From NCBI GenBank assembly GCA_027946365.1, contig JAPEUQ010000005.1, forward strand, positions 806,001 to 870,000: a DNA stretch of 64,000 nucleotides. Reading direction: 5' to 3'. The notes beneath the pieces are model-generated. The model was not told the origin of the DNA. It did not search any database and saw nothing but the letters and a program-made list of their open reading frames with translations. Made by a program: the position numbers and the translations under genes. This DNA is from Kalmusia sp. IMI 367209 (Eukaryota; Ascomycota; Dothideomycetes; Pleosporales; Didymosphaeriaceae). This document shows positions 53,836 to 64,000 of the stretch, in pieces (the first letter of the stretch is position 1; each line of letters begins with the position of its first letter).

Positions 53836-53921
53836 CTCCGCTTGGTGTAGTTGGTTTATCACGTTCGGCTGTAATATCTGTTGTAACCGAAAGGTCCCTA
53901 GTTCGATTCTGGGAGCGGAGA
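53836..53921 (+). tRNA. tRNA-Tyr (anticodon GTA) with 11-nt intron
   Basis: Acceptor stem CTCCGCT pairs fully with AGCGGAG, with C1-G72 and discriminator A73 as expected for eukaryotic tRNA-Tyr. D-arm GTGTAGTTGGTTTATCAC, anticodon stem TTCGG/CCGAA, variable loop AGGTC, T-arm CCTAG TTCGATT CTGGG. The anticodon loop is 18 nt; removing 11 nt (TATCTGTTGTA) after position 37 leaves CT-GTA-AA. The box-B-like sequence GTTCGATTC is intact. Mature length is 75 nt before CCA. Confidence 0.85.
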
Positions 53922-54353
53922 ATGAAGTGATTTTTTTGCCAGTTTTTCACACTGGAAGTGTGGGGCTGTGGAGCGATGGGCGGAGGGGCGCATCCGGCAG
54001 CTAACCTTCTCAGAGGGTTGCGCGATGGGGGCGTTGACAACATTCGTGTCCAATGTGTCGATTTCGCCGTTTGAATGGTGATGCGATTTTTATCAATGCC
54101 CGTTAATCTCACACTTTGAATAGGTAATTCTTTTTTTTTTTTTTTAGAGAGAGATACCACAAGAATGTGTTGTGTTGAGCAGTAAGATTCCGGTGATTTG
54201 TACTACGAGTACATAGAAAACCTTCCCTCAGGCATGTTGCCTATCTAAACGCCTCGCTCAAATCCAAAGCCCATCAACCCAGAAGAAGAACAAAAAACAA
54301 TGGTATATCGCGCCTTCCCATCCAACCTATCCTCCTCGCTCAATTCCTCCTCT
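53922..54353. other. Intergenic region with poly-T tract
   Basis: 3' flank of the tRNA; a T-run of about 17 lies near 54130. No gene was seen. Confidence 0.5.
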
Positions 54354-54794
54354 CTAAGCACCATAGTAAGTCCGATACGCCGCATTGACACTCCTATGAT
54401 GCTCCTTGACTTTCCTCGCCGCCATACTTCCCAATCCTTCCTTCTCTCCCTCGACCAGCCCTACATGTGCTTCCTCCTCCTCCGACACACTTCCCCTTGG
54501 GCTCGGAGCGTTCATCGAGCGACGGCCTCCGCCATAGTACGTAGCGAATGCGTCGTTCATACCTTCGTGGTGCTCCTTGGCGGCCTTCTTGATGGACTTC
54601 CAGGTCTTGCTCAGGTTGGAAGAAGTGCTGGAGGTCGAGTCTGAACGACCGGTAGTGGAGACTGAAGGACGAGGGCCGGGGGAGGAAGTTGATCGGCCGG
54701 CAGAGTAGTAGATGTCATATGCCTCGTTGAGGCTGTGATGATGGGCCTTTGCGCGGGCAGCAAGCTTCTTGAAGGTGGATGTTGAGGTGGACAT
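54354..54794 (-). CDS. Small protein with three HH-N-A-YY repeats
   Basis: Function unknown. ATG at 54794 (the longer frame to 54950 starts at GTG), 146 residues, intronless. Three copies of a 16-residue unit lie at residues 15-30 (AKAHHHSLNEAYDIYY), 72-87 (AKEHHEGMNDAFATYY) and 129-144 (VKEHHRSVNAAYRTYY), consensus [AV]-K-x-H-H-x3-N-x-A-[YF]-x2-Y-Y, each followed by a small residue pair. The units are predicted amphipathic helices. They are separated by Ser-rich linkers of about 41 residues (GRSDSTSSTSSNLSKTWKS) and an acidic one (SEEEEAHVGLVEGEKEG). There is no signal peptide or membrane segment. The His-His/Tyr-Tyr pattern could bind metal or a lipid surface; this is speculation. Confidence 0.75.
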   Translation of the reverse strand: MSTSTSTFKKLAARAKAHHHSLNEAYDIYYSAGRSTSSPGPRPSVSTTGRSDSTSSTSSNLSKTWKSIKKAAKEHHEGMNDAFATYYGGGRRSMNAPSPRGSVSEEEEAHVGLVEGEKEGLGSMAARKVKEHHRSVNAAYRTYYGA

Positions 54795-55815
54795 TTTGTT
54801 GTTGTGCGGTGTGGTCTTGCTCGATTTGATGTGTTTGTGTGTGTATGGATGTAGTATAGATGTCTTGCGCAAAGAGTTCAAGTCTGGAGACCGATTGTGA
54901 TTGAAGCTTTGCTCACGATTGCTCGAGTTAAGATTGATGTCCCAGTCCACCGTCCGACCGCATCCCTTTATACTCTCCCACCACGCAACATATGACTCCT
55001 ATGACACCACTTACCCGCATCTTTCCCGTCACCAACACAATGGTCTCAAACGACTCCTAGCTTACCAAAACCCAGCTTTCATGAGCTGCGTCCAAGCCAG
55101 CCAATCATTTGTTGCGTACCTTAGCCAATGACACCTGCCATGGCCAAAGGTTTGCGCGCCTTGCCCTTTCCGTCGGCAAAAACTCACTCTCATTGGCCAT
55201 ATCCGATGACAAACACACGCGCATTTATAATCGGAGACCCCAATGACGCCCGCAAGGCGTGAGAGGATTATTGTGCACGCCCTGCATGTTAATTTTGTAA
55301 AGGCTTTTTCTAGCAAGATCTGCCTGTTTTCCGACTCCGTTGGGGGCGCACAGTGCGATAAGGGTTTTCCGCTGCGTTGTGCCCTGGTTTCCCGCTGCGT
55401 GGCCGTCGGACCGCGATGCCCGTGAGTTTTCCGTCGGATCGGTGCCAAGGGTGTGGCTGCTTCCCGCAGGCGTGCTTTGGCGAGTGGAGCGCCCAGCTTT
55501 CATATGGACATTGTGTGTTTAGTGTCCTTCAATGCTGTGGAGCTGCTGGGGCATTTGTGAGTCCAGATGGCTCCAAGAGAGTTTTTTCAATTATTTTTAC
55601 GTGTACACTTACACGAAGGCAGGATCTTTGAATCATTCCAAACCATGACGTGAACAAGAAGATCTTTCTTTCTAGGTCAATCAAAAGCAATCGATGTTCA
55701 TCTCTGACAGTATCCTGACCTGACGCCATTGAATGCTGCCAATGTCCTATGCTACCAGACCACTAACGCCTCACCATGCATAACATTTTCCCGACCCTCA
55801 ACCATTGATCTCCAC
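54795..55815. other. Intergenic region, 1 kb, nothing recognised
   Basis: Between the repeat-protein start (-) and the Dph1 3' end (-). Frames are short and unsupported. Confidence 0.5.
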
Positions 55816-57270
55816 CTAAGCAGCCTTCACATGCTCCAGCGTGGTCCGACCCAGCCCTTCTTTTGCGTAAAAGTCCATGGGGTACAGATTCTTCCTAGCT
55901 TCCTTCTCCCCCACTTCCTCCTCCAGCCACGGCGCATCTTTAATTCCCAATGCAACGAGCGCCTCGTATGGACTCAGGAGTGGCCGGGGGAAGGCATATC
56001 CCCAGTCTATGCTTAGCCGCGGGCATGCGATTTGAACCCAAGCATCTACATCGTCCATCATGGCCAGCTTTCCTGGGAATATCTCCGACAGCAACATATT
56101 CACCGACTTCAACCCTTGCCGCTTGAGCTCGTTCTCGATTAGCGTGAGTGTATGTGGGTTGCCCTGGCGGCCGAGCGAGCCGAGGATGATGCCCCATGTG
56201 CGCGCCTTTCGGGCTGTGAGGATGGCTGTGCGGCGGAGAGAGTAGAGGTCGGTGTGTGCGTACGTCTCGTGGGTGAGGCGGCGGGAGTAAGGATCGTAGC
56301 GGTAGGCGGCGAGCGAGGGGTTCGCGATCATAGCCGACTCAAGGTGAAAGCGACCGTCGCCCAAATACAACAGTAAATCTGGCACTGGCTCTTCCCTTCC
56401 TTTCGCATCCATTTGGCCGTGCTTGATTGCCATTGAAGGCGACGTGCAACCTAGAATCTCGCCTTTTGATAAGGGCGCGATTTGCGGGACTATAGCATGG
56501 TAGCCTTCCCGTCGGAGGATGGAGACTATGCCGTGGATGGTCGCGTTGAATTGTATCGTTCCGACTAGGGCTATTGTCTTTCCAGCTGGGAAATTTTGTG
56601 TTATGGTGTTGACCAGATGCTGTGTATCGATGCCAATGGCTACGAAGATGTACAGCGTCGCAATCTTGGTGACGGCCACTGGTATCAAACAACTGTGCGC
56701 ATAGTGGATCAGAAGATCGCACCCCAGCGCCCGCGCCGTGAAGTCGTCAATGCAGCACGCACCGTACGTCACGTCACCCATTATCAATGTCGTCGTACCA
56801 GGACAAAAGCGCGTGAGGATGTCGGAGATGGTGGTGGCGAAGAGGAGCAGTCCCTCGGGGAACTGCAGGGCGATGGAAGTCGCGCCCGATGAGCGGATAC
56901 GGTGGATGCATTTGTGGATTTCGAAGTTGTAGTTGGGGGGAAGGAGGCCGATGGCGGCGTTGATGTCGGGGTCGTGCAGGATGGAGTCAGGGATCGAGTT
57001 CAGCGCGCGGGCAGTACGACGCGGCTGGGCCACTGAGCATCAACGTTAGCTTCTAACAACCATATGCGCGATGTTCGAGGGGTGTCTCACACCTTGTATC
57101 GCGCTCGAGTCTTCAATGTTGGCATTGGCGTCTGCGTGCTTGCTTGCCTCTACCGCCGCTTTCCTGCCCACGAAACGGCGTCTGGGTTGCTTGGGCACAA
57201 CAGGAACCTCGTCAGACACGCCATCCTCTGCTGATGGGCCCAGATTTGTGGCCGCTCTATCGTCTTCCAT
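55816..57270 (-). CDS. DPH1: Diphthamide biosynthesis protein Dph1
   Basis: With Dph2, cleaves S-adenosylmethionine by non-canonical radical chemistry to attach the 3-amino-3-carboxypropyl group to the histidine of eEF2, the first step of diphthamide synthesis. Exons 57270-57093 and 57032-55816, 464 residues. The frame upstream of 57270 reaches 57324 only through TTG. Iron-sulfur ligand cysteines are visible: [17 protein letters not shown] and [16 protein letters not shown]. Other family marks are [54 protein letters not shown] and [14 protein letters not shown]. The N-terminal 60 residues are a charged extension with [13 protein letters not shown], the usual eukaryotic opening. Confidence 0.94.
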
Positions 57271-57403
57271 TCCGAGTGTGAATGTGTCGTATTGCGGGGT
57301 GAGCGCAACAGGTGGGGCACCCAACTTTTTTAGTAGCTTTGTTTTCGATTTAGTGCCTCAGGCTTCAAACCTCTACGGTAGTGCTAGCTATGCGCGTCCT
57401 ACA

Positions 57404-58114
57404 CTAGCCATGCCGCACTCTTCCTCTTGCTTTGACCTCTATAGCGTGTAGTGGCCATAGCACGTAGTATGCTAGCATTACAATTCGCAGCCAATACCTC
57501 CAACTTGCGTTTTCATACTCAGCTGCCCCCTTTGTTTTTCGCATATACAAAACAAACATGTCGCCCAAAATACCGCCTACGACATGAATCACTGCCATAG
57601 CCTGCACCGCACGCTTCCCAAGACCGCTCCTTCTATCCCACAGCCCGCCCAAGTAACCGTACATGAGCGCGTGATGCACTTGGTCCAGCACCGCAAAGAC
57701 CTTCCATTCGCGCGACAGTATATTCGGAGATAGAATTTGCACATAAACGAGCCAGGGAACGAAGAGCGGCTGGTGTAGGAAGCCTAGGTCGAGATCTCGA
57801 GCAGTGGCTGCAAGAAGCACTAGTGGCATGTCTATGCATTCGTAGAATTTAGAGACGATGTAGATGTCGACGAGGGCTGTGTCTGAGGGAATGTAGGCCG
57901 AAGGTGCTAGGTGGAGCAGTGCGAGGAGGTAATAGAGGCAGAAGAGGGAGTGGATGCGCGAGTTGTAGATAAGCATGGATCGCATGACGGGGTGTAGATG
58001 CTGGCCGTTTAGATGCTGGCCGTTTTGTTGTATCATTTTGAAACCATCGACGAAGGAGATTATAGCAGAGATGAGGTAGACGACTGGAGTCAAAAGTCCG
58101 TCGATTTTCGTCAT
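57404..58114 (-). CDS. Multi-pass membrane protein, possibly ELO-like
   Basis: Single exon, 236 residues from a clear ATG. Six to seven hydrophobic segments are visible (VVYLISAIISFV, LFCLYYLLALLHLAP, MPLVLLAAT, LFVPWLVYVQIL, VIHVVGGILGDMFVLYM, IVMLAYYVLWPLHA). The order SKFYECIDMPLVLL, then FLHQPLFVPW, then VLDQVHHALMYGYLGGLW resembles the ELO fatty-acid elongase arrangement of a KxxExxDT-like segment, a His box and HxxMYxYY. The catalytic HxxHH box is not intact here (FLHQ instead), so elongase activity is doubtful. It could be a degenerate ELO paralogue or an unrelated ER membrane protein. Confidence 0.68.
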   Translation of the reverse strand: MTKIDGLLTPVVYLISAIISFVDGFKMIQQNGQHLNGQHLHPVMRSMLIYNSRIHSLFCLYYLLALLHLAPSAYIPSDTALVDIYIVSKFYECIDMPLVLLAATARDLDLGFLHQPLFVPWLVYVQILSPNILSREWKVFAVLDQVHHALMYGYLGGLWDRRSGLGKRAVQAMAVIHVVGGILGDMFVLYMRKTKGAAEYENASWRYWLRIVMLAYYVLWPLHAIEVKARGRVRHG

Positions 58115-58442
58115 GGTGGTGGGAAGGTGTTGATGATTATCAGCCTTAGAGGGGCTTGGACATGGGTAGATCCACCATTTTATGGACGCACATGTAACCT
58201 GTGTGGTCCAATTTCGGCATATGCTAGAGTATCAAGTTGGCAATCCACGTCGGACGAGAGCAGATCCCCGCATTTAAAATGTTGGTCTTGACCTCAACAA
58301 CGCGCGTATAATCATGCAAGCTGGAGATCAGCGTGCCTAGGACTCTAGGCAACCACAAAAGAACCTCGAATTAAGATCACTCCAATGCTCCACGTCCATT
58401 AATTCCACCGCTCCTTCAGCAAAGAACATTCAATCACCTGCA
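58115..58442. other. Divergent intergenic region
   Basis: Shared 5' flank of the ELO-like gene (-) and the F-box-like gene (+). No feature was seen. Confidence 0.5.
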
Positions 58443-59453
58443 ATGTGGCTCCGCCGCCGCCTTTCTTGCTTAGCACTCACTAATGACCCGTGCGTGGGGA
58501 TCCGCGACGCAACACGCGTCACTGCGAACAACTCCAAGCAGGAGCTAGAGAGCGGTTACACAGAGGACGCCTCGAATAGCAACCTTGGAGCATTTCTCGA
58601 GTCAAGTGACTTCCAAGGTCGAGCTTTCGTACCCAAAAAGCATAAAATAGGGTTTCCACTAAACAATCTCCCTAATGAACTGCTCGACAAGATCATAGAG
58701 TGGCTCGTGCTGATGTACCTTGCTCACCCTCGGAAAGCATGCTGGAATTTACACGAGCTGCTCAACCTACGGCATGTGAATAGTAAGTGCTCATGATAAC
58801 CCTGTCCTGAGCCCTATCGAATTATAGCGGAATTACCAGGCATCTTCGCCGACGAAATCCTACGCGCCCTACACCTCCACCTCACTTACCCCAACATCCC
58901 ACTCTTCCTCCCATGCCGCTTCATCTCCTCCTCATCTCCAGCAATTCCACATCGTCGCGCTATCTTCGCTTCAGCACTGTACAACTCGACTCTCTCCCTA
59001 CAGAACCGACATGTCGGGTCCGCACTCATTAAGCGCATCCTCGCATGCGCAACATACGCCTTGTCCCTCTCCCCACCAACTACCCTCACGAAAAAAGATA
59101 TCCTGCATAGGCTTTGCACTGCCGCATCACAGAAAACCACATTCAGTCGTTGCAAGACCCGAGAGAGATTGGTAGAGCAGCAATTATGGAAGCCTTCACA
59201 CAACTACCCGGGTACCGCGAGCGATGCCGAACAACGGTTGCCCACGTCACGGGAAGCAGATATCCTCTGCGTGCTTATCATCCTAGACATGGAAGATCAC
59301 GCAATCGAGATGCTCAACAACTTGGAATTCTATGAGCAAAGCACTCTCTTTGGAACGCAGGAGCGTGTTGCGGTGCATTGGGGTCGTACGAGGGTGGCGG
59401 CGTGGTTCGAGAAGAATGGGAAAGGGAGAGGATTGGTAAAGGAAGACGAATAG
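58443..59453 (+). CDS. F-box-like hypothetical protein
   Basis: Exons 58443-58782 and 58828-59453, 321 residues, phases consistent. After a charged N-terminus of about 75 residues, the segment FPLNNLPNELLDKIIEWLVLM matches the F-box core (LP-E-L--I). It is followed by LHELLNLRHVNTELPGIFAD with the LR-VN pattern of F-box proteins. The C-terminal two thirds is helical and has no leucine-rich repeats. Such proteins act as substrate adaptors of SCF ubiquitin ligases; the target here is unknown. This is a rapidly evolving fungal group, and weak similarity is expected. Confidence 0.7.
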
Positions 59454-60303
59454 AAATATTAAAGTCTAGAACATCCCGATGGAAATCGTAGATTAGGAAC
59501 CTATCAAGGCTTCTATTGAAAATACTGCGGCTACATCCATAAGTTCTCATTGTTCTTGTTTGATAGCGTGAATAGTAGTACATTGCTAATTAAATAGTCT
59601 ACTGCTTTGGAGAATCTACCAAGCTAAGGAATTGTATATGTATCGTGCGCACTATGATAACGAGAATGTGTCTACCGTACACAACGCACCGGCACCCGGA
59701 TATACCTCCCTCATTATCCATCGACACGGAAGTCGCAAGATCTACTACAAGGAGCAAATCTACACACTCATCAAACGCCCCAACGAGGCTCGCTGGTATG
59801 ACTACAATAAGTTAGCCTCACCTCACAGGCATTTAAACATGCATGTCAGACCCCGTGTATCTCGGCCGAGTAATTCCCGACTCAGCTCACCCAGAAATCT
59901 GCTCCCGTGAACAAGACCAATCGTTAGCTAATCCCCTGTCAAGATAACACACCTAATGTTTACTTTAGTCTAAGTGCGTCCCTATATGCAACATCCCTTG
60001 CATATGGGGGCCACATGGGAGCCTCATAAGGGCAGACACGAAACGGCCAACCTGCAAATCGGTGAGTGAGGCTGAATTTGCATCCTATAATAAGAAAAAA
60101 GCACGTTTCGATATAGCAAACGGTAGGATTTTACTATTGTGTGAGCAGGAGAGTGTAAAATGTGGACCTACTATGGGCACATGCTGACACCTATGTCCAG
60201 GGGCCATTCACATCTTGTTATAATCAGACATAGATCCTGATGTGCATCATGTCGAACTTGCGTCTACTTTGTGAGAGAGAGTAAGTTCGAGACTGATCAA
60301 ACC
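59454..60303. other. Intergenic region, 0.85 kb
   Basis: Contains one small ATG frame, listed separately. Otherwise nothing was recognised. Confidence 0.5.
59638..59910 (+). CDS. Doubtful small ORF, 90 aa
   Basis: ATG at 59638, stop at 59910. The product is basic and Tyr/His/Arg rich (GYTSLIIHRHGSRKIYYKEQ). No family, signal peptide or membrane segment. Amino-acid use is not clearly that of a chance frame, but there is no independent support. Confidence 0.2.
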   Translation: MYRAHYDNENVSTVHNAPAPGYTSLIIHRHGSRKIYYKEQIYTLIKRPNEARWYDYNKLASPHRHLNMHVRPRVSRPSNSRLSSPRNLLP

Positions 60304-61663
60304 ATGTCGCTCCGCATTCGGACAATAGTGTGTCTCGTTGCCTTCATGGCAGCTGCTACGCCCGCCGCCACCACTCCGTCAACACTTGACTTGAAAGCCA
60401 TCATTCCACGTAAATTGGGGACATGGCACCTCGAGACCTTGTATCAATCAAACGACATCGACTTCGGCGACTGGATAACACTTTTGACGCTCGGTCTCGC
60501 ACCTATAATTGCGCACTTGGTCGCAGGTGTGCCTGAGCCCGGTAGGTCCTGTACACATCCAGCATGGATTATCCGTCAAGCTAACTTTTGTAGTGATCCT
60601 GTCCGGAAATCCACCTCGCTGGCTTGATAGAGTGTGCCACTATAACCCAACGTCCGTCCTCTGGCGCTACTTTGTCATACTCGATCGGCGTGTACGCGCC
60701 CGAGCATGGACGGCGGAAGATATGGCAGCCTCCAACGCGCATTTCTGGACGGGAACGTCTTGGGAAAGTGGTGAGAAGATTATGATCCGCAGTCGTAGCC
60801 TCTGCGTTCATAGGCCGATGTCGTACGTAGCAGTCCTATATTTGGAGAGATACGCTGAATGCTAACTTGGAATGTGATGGGGTGCTAGGTCGCACGTTGA
60901 TTTCATGTCTTCATCCGCCATCCAAACCCTCATTGTCGCGCTTCAGGGCGCGCAGTCTCTTTACTTCATCATCGCTGACGCCCGTGGCATCCGGGCCTAC
61001 GGCAATAACATCAGTCTAGCAACGATGTTACAGCCTTTCGCCATATTCGGGTTGCTGCGACTACCAGCCGCACTGTGGCTGTCGCAAGTCCACGCATACC
61101 AATACCTGGAAGACCACTCATCCACCCCGGACACGGCACCAGAGGTCGGAGGCGAATATAAGGATACGACTAGTGAAGATGTTAGTGTGAACATGGGTGA
61201 ATATTTGCGACCTACCAACGGAACCCGTGGAATAATGACACGCATCTTGTTCCTGATCCCACTCCTCTTACTGGCTGGATATACCATGTATAGTGCATTG
61301 CCCACTAGGCAGCAGGATCTCGGCAACACCACCTCTACCGCTCATTACGCTCACGTTATGTTCTTCACCTTGTTTCTATGTCTGACTATAATTATCTTCG
61401 TTGTGCACTTCGTCTATGGGAACTCGACCACGACTATCATCCCTTGCCACGATTCATGGTGGTATAAGATTTATACGGCATTGGTATTTGCGGGTATTGT
61501 GGTGATTGTGGTGATTGCGGCCGTGTCGACGAGGAAGACTTGGTGTGGGTCGTGGACCACGTTTCCACCACCAACAAGAATAGGTGATGGGGTCCTTTCA
61601 TGGGATCCCTGTCCTTGGATCCCCGACATTTATCGAGTAATCCTTGACGGCCACCTTCGTTGA
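60304..61663 (+). CDS. Polytopic membrane protein, fungal conserved hypothetical
   Basis: Exons 60304-60541, 60594-60822 and 60889-61663, 413 residues. It has an N-terminal signal-like segment (RTIVCLVAFMAAATPAATT) and hydrophobic segments at WITLLTLGLAPIIAHLVAG, LIVALQGAQSLYFIIA, ATMLQPFAIFGLLRLPAALW, ILFLIPLLLLAGYTMY, VMFFTLFLCLTIIIFVVHF and IYTALVFAGIVVIVVIAAVS. The cytosolic or lumenal part carries AHFWTGTSWESGEKIMIRSR, a motif recurring in a large uncharacterised Pezizomycotina membrane family. The second junction (tc/g before SHVDF) is the least certain. No transport signature was recognised, so no function is assigned. Confidence 0.75.
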
Positions 61664-61878
61664 ATTGACACGCGTCCTGAACCTGGGTAGTAAGGAGGAT
61701 AGGGGTTGACGTATGCGAGCAAGATAGTAGTCATGTCATACGTAAAACTGGAACTATGATCGATGGTCGCCAAGCTGGTCAAGTCGATTATTGCAATGAA
61801 CTTTTTCTATACACACATGTCGAATATGCCTAACCTAAAACGCCATGCTGAAACATACAAAAAAAATCATCGCATATG

Positions 61879-63455
61879 TCACCGCATCTCCTGCTGTCCT
61901 GGAGTACCTGGTACTTGCTCACCCTCATTCCAGACACTCTTCATGGCATCGGCTACGATAGCCATGCCCGCGTCAATCTCCGCTTCGGAGATCACAAGCG
62001 GCGGAACGAATCTCAACGTGTTGGTTCCGCAGGTAATGATTAGAAGTCCACGCTCCCTCGCCGCGGTCACTATTGGTGTAGGGTCAGCATCAAGCTGGAG
62101 ACCGAGTATCAAGCCCTGGCCCCTGACTTCCTTTATGCGGTCGGGATATCGCTCTCGCAGACTATCAAAATGCTTCTGGAATACTGCTGACTTCGCCGGG
62201 ATTGAGTCCAAGATCTCAGGCGAGGACAGGCGGGATAGGATGTAGGAAGCTACACGGCAGCCGAGGGGGTTGCCGCCGAAGGTTGTGCCATGGTCACCTG
62301 TCTTAATGTGGTCACAAACAAAGTCATTCACGATAGTTGCACCGATTGGAAATCCATTGCCTAGTGCCTTGGCCGTGGTGACAATATCGGGGTGGCATTC
62401 TTTCGGGTAGCCGGCGTGAGCCCAGAATGTGCCTGTCCTTCCTAAACCGCATTGGATCTCGTCATAGATGAGCACGGCACCGACCTCAGTGCAGCGCTTC
62501 CGTAGCGCAAGTAGGAATTCGGGTGTGGCAACATTGACACCGCCCTCGCCCTGGATGGGTTCGATTATTACACCGCACGTGCCCTCTGTCACTAGGTCAT
62601 CGACAGCGTCCACATCGTTAAAAGTACCATATCTGAACCCGGGAACCATGGGTGAGAATGGCTTCTGATACTTCGGATTTGGCGTCGCACTCAAAGATCC
62701 CATAGTCCGACCATGAAACGAACCATGGAAGGAGACAATGTCATACTTGTCCTTGTCCGGTGAAATCTCCTTGCCGACCTTACGAGCAAATTTTATAGCA
62801 GCCTCGTTGGCTTCGGATCCGCTATTGCAGATGAAGGTGCGTGTAGCAGAGGCCATACCACCCGTAGCGTGTGTGAGCTGGATGAGCTGCTTCGAAAGAA
62901 GACCGGTAAGGGGATTGTGGTATAGATTCGAGGTGTGCATAAGAATTTGTGACTGCAAGACACGTTGTTAGTATTTTGCTTGCTGTGCATGGTACTGGTC
63001 TGCTGTAATAACGAAACGCACCTGCTCAGCGATTGCTTGCGCGACGCCTTCGTCGCAATGTCCCAATGCATTGACAGCAATCCCCGCTGTGAAATCTAGA
63101 TACTTCCGGTTCTCGACGTCGTAGAGGTAGCATCCTTCGCCCTTCTCGAACATGGGAGGTGGGCGGACATAGGTCGGAACCATGTACGGAAGCTGCTGGT
63201 TGACGAGGCCAGCCGTCTTCGACGTGGAGGGAGGGTCTGGCGTGGGTAGAGAAGCTTCTCTCTGCGCAGCTATCAGCATTGGAATCCGCAACAGCTATTA
63301 GGGCGTAGTCGTACTGCTATAGAGTCATTAACATCTTTTGGTAGGCTTGAGTCCTTGAGCGCAGCAGCGGAAGAAGCATAGCGAGCAGAGTAGCAATTGA
63401 CACGCGACACGCGCAATGCCGTCGCGAAACGCTGGGTTGAGAATCGCAAAGCCAT
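61879..63455 (-). CDS. ARG8: Acetylornithine aminotransferase, mitochondrial (Arg8)
   Basis: PLP enzyme converting N-acetylglutamate semialdehyde plus glutamate to N-acetylornithine in the mitochondrial arginine/ornithine pathway. Exons 63455-63333, 63261-63022 and 62952-61879, 478 residues. A presequence rich in Arg, Ser and Ala (RFSTQRFATALRVSR) is present. Intron 1 has two possible donors (GTTAAT at 63332 or GTACGA slightly downstream), so a few residues around 41 are uncertain. Seen: PYMVPTYVRPPPMFEKGEGC, YLDFTAGIAVNALGH, FICNSGSEANEAAIKFAR, FHGSFHGRTMGSLSAT, GVIIEPIQGEGGV, LIYDEIQCGLGRTG, the PLP lysine in TTAKALGNGFPIGA, and DHGTTFGGNPLGC. Length is normal for the family. Confidence 0.94.
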
Positions 63456-63751
63456 GGCACGCGAAATATGAAAGAAAGAGGAAAGAAATTCAGCGCAGAA
63501 TTATATTTGGGGTATCATGCAGGTGGAAAGTTTTAGGATGCGATGTGACTCCGACTACACGCCGAGAATCATCCTTATCGATTAAGCTTGCCGAATTCGG
63601 AGAGGCCTCGCGCCCTAATCCCGTCCCGAGTTGTCAAGCGCCGCAGACGCTGTAGTGCTATGAATGTGTAGAAGAGTCAAACAATGTCGCTTCATTTGAG
63701 TCATGACACGCGGATACTTTCTCATGCTGCTACGCGTTCGCAGCCGTACCC

Positions 63752-64000
63752 TTAGTGCTTCTTTGCTTCCTTCTCCTTCCTCTTCTCTTCGATCAGCGCA
63801 TCCAGCCTCATGAAGCTAGTCTTCCCCTCCACAAAGCAGCTTCCAATCCACGCCCACCATATGCCATCATACGGTGTCACTCCGTGCCTACGAAGCTTTC
63901 TGCTCATTGAAACTGACTCAAGCACGTGGATCCCCAGCATGATCGCCAATAGATACGGTTGAATCGTTAGGCAAAAGTTGCTGAAGCGCGGGAAGTTTGC
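63752..64000 (-). CDS. Membrane protein, C-terminal part only (cut by window edge)
   Basis: The frame is open from the right edge to a stop at 63752, giving 82 residues of a C-terminus. It shows a hydrophobic helix (LTIQPYLLAIMLGIHVLESV), then SRKLRRHGVTPYDGIWWAWI with GSCFVEG, and a charged tail EEKRKEKEAKKH that could act as a KKxx-like ER signal. It resembles the last membrane helix of a small fungal integral membrane protein family. No function is assigned. The 5' part, and any introns there, lie outside the window. Confidence 0.6.
   Translation of the reverse strand, partial: ANFPRFSNFCLTIQPYLLAIMLGIHVLESVSMSRKLRRHGVTPYDGIWWAWIGSCFVEGKTSFMRLDALIEEKRKEKEAKKH

Overview
The window is nuclear DNA of a filamentous ascomycete (Pezizomycotina, most likely Dothideomycetes). 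Genes are closely packed on both strands and many are split by short (about 45-130 nt) GT-AG introns with CTAAY-like branch points. The products are typically fungal: Pus4, Ypd1, Gep3, a GT34 mannosyltransferase, Prm1, Vps39, Gon7, HbrB, Dph1 and Arg8. No bacterial operon, rRNA, CRISPR array or intact transposon was seen. Many predicted reading frames begin only at GTG or TTG, so starts here were reset to the first plausible ATG and exon joins were worked out by hand.

Layout. 0-6 kb: sugar transporter (-), tRNA pseudouridine-55 synthase (+), secreted DUF1996 protein (-). 7-11.2 kb: HAUS4-like coiled-coil protein (+), AKAP7-type 2H phosphoesterase (-), Ypd1 phosphotransfer protein (-). 13.5-23.4 kb: mitochondrial aspartate aminotransferase (-, two microexons and an apparent frameshift), mitochondrial permuted GTPase Gep3 (+), Golgi GT34 mannosyltransferase (-) divergent from phosphomannose isomerase (+), F-box-like protein (+). 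24.8-28.6 kb: two lineage-specific hypothetical proteins. 28.6-32.2 kb: a long gene-free stretch. 32-43 kb: Prm1, Vps39, Gon7 and HbrB, all conserved housekeeping or cell-biology genes. 43-54 kb: a more variable block with two paralogous micropeptide genes, an FMN-dependent 2-hydroxyacid dehydrogenase, a secreted NG-repeat protein followed by a 3' hairpin, a membrane-anchored aspartic-protease-like protein, a cytochrome P450 and an intron-containing tRNA-Tyr. 54-64 kb: a small three-repeat protein, Dph1, an ELO-like membrane protein, an F-box-like protein, a polytopic membrane protein, acetylornithine aminotransferase and a truncated membrane protein at the right edge.

Functional links are few, as expected for a eukaryotic chromosome. 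Phosphomannose isomerase and the Golgi mannosyltransferase share a divergent promoter and both serve mannan synthesis. Aspartate aminotransferase and Arg8 are both mitochondrial PLP transaminases that use glutamate. Pus4, Gon7 and Dph1 all act in translation fidelity.

The most novel signal is a pair of about 40-residue single-helix membrane micropeptides (43229-43366 and 44158-44280). They are conserved in protein sequence but saturated with synonymous changes, and they are too short for ordinary gene calling.
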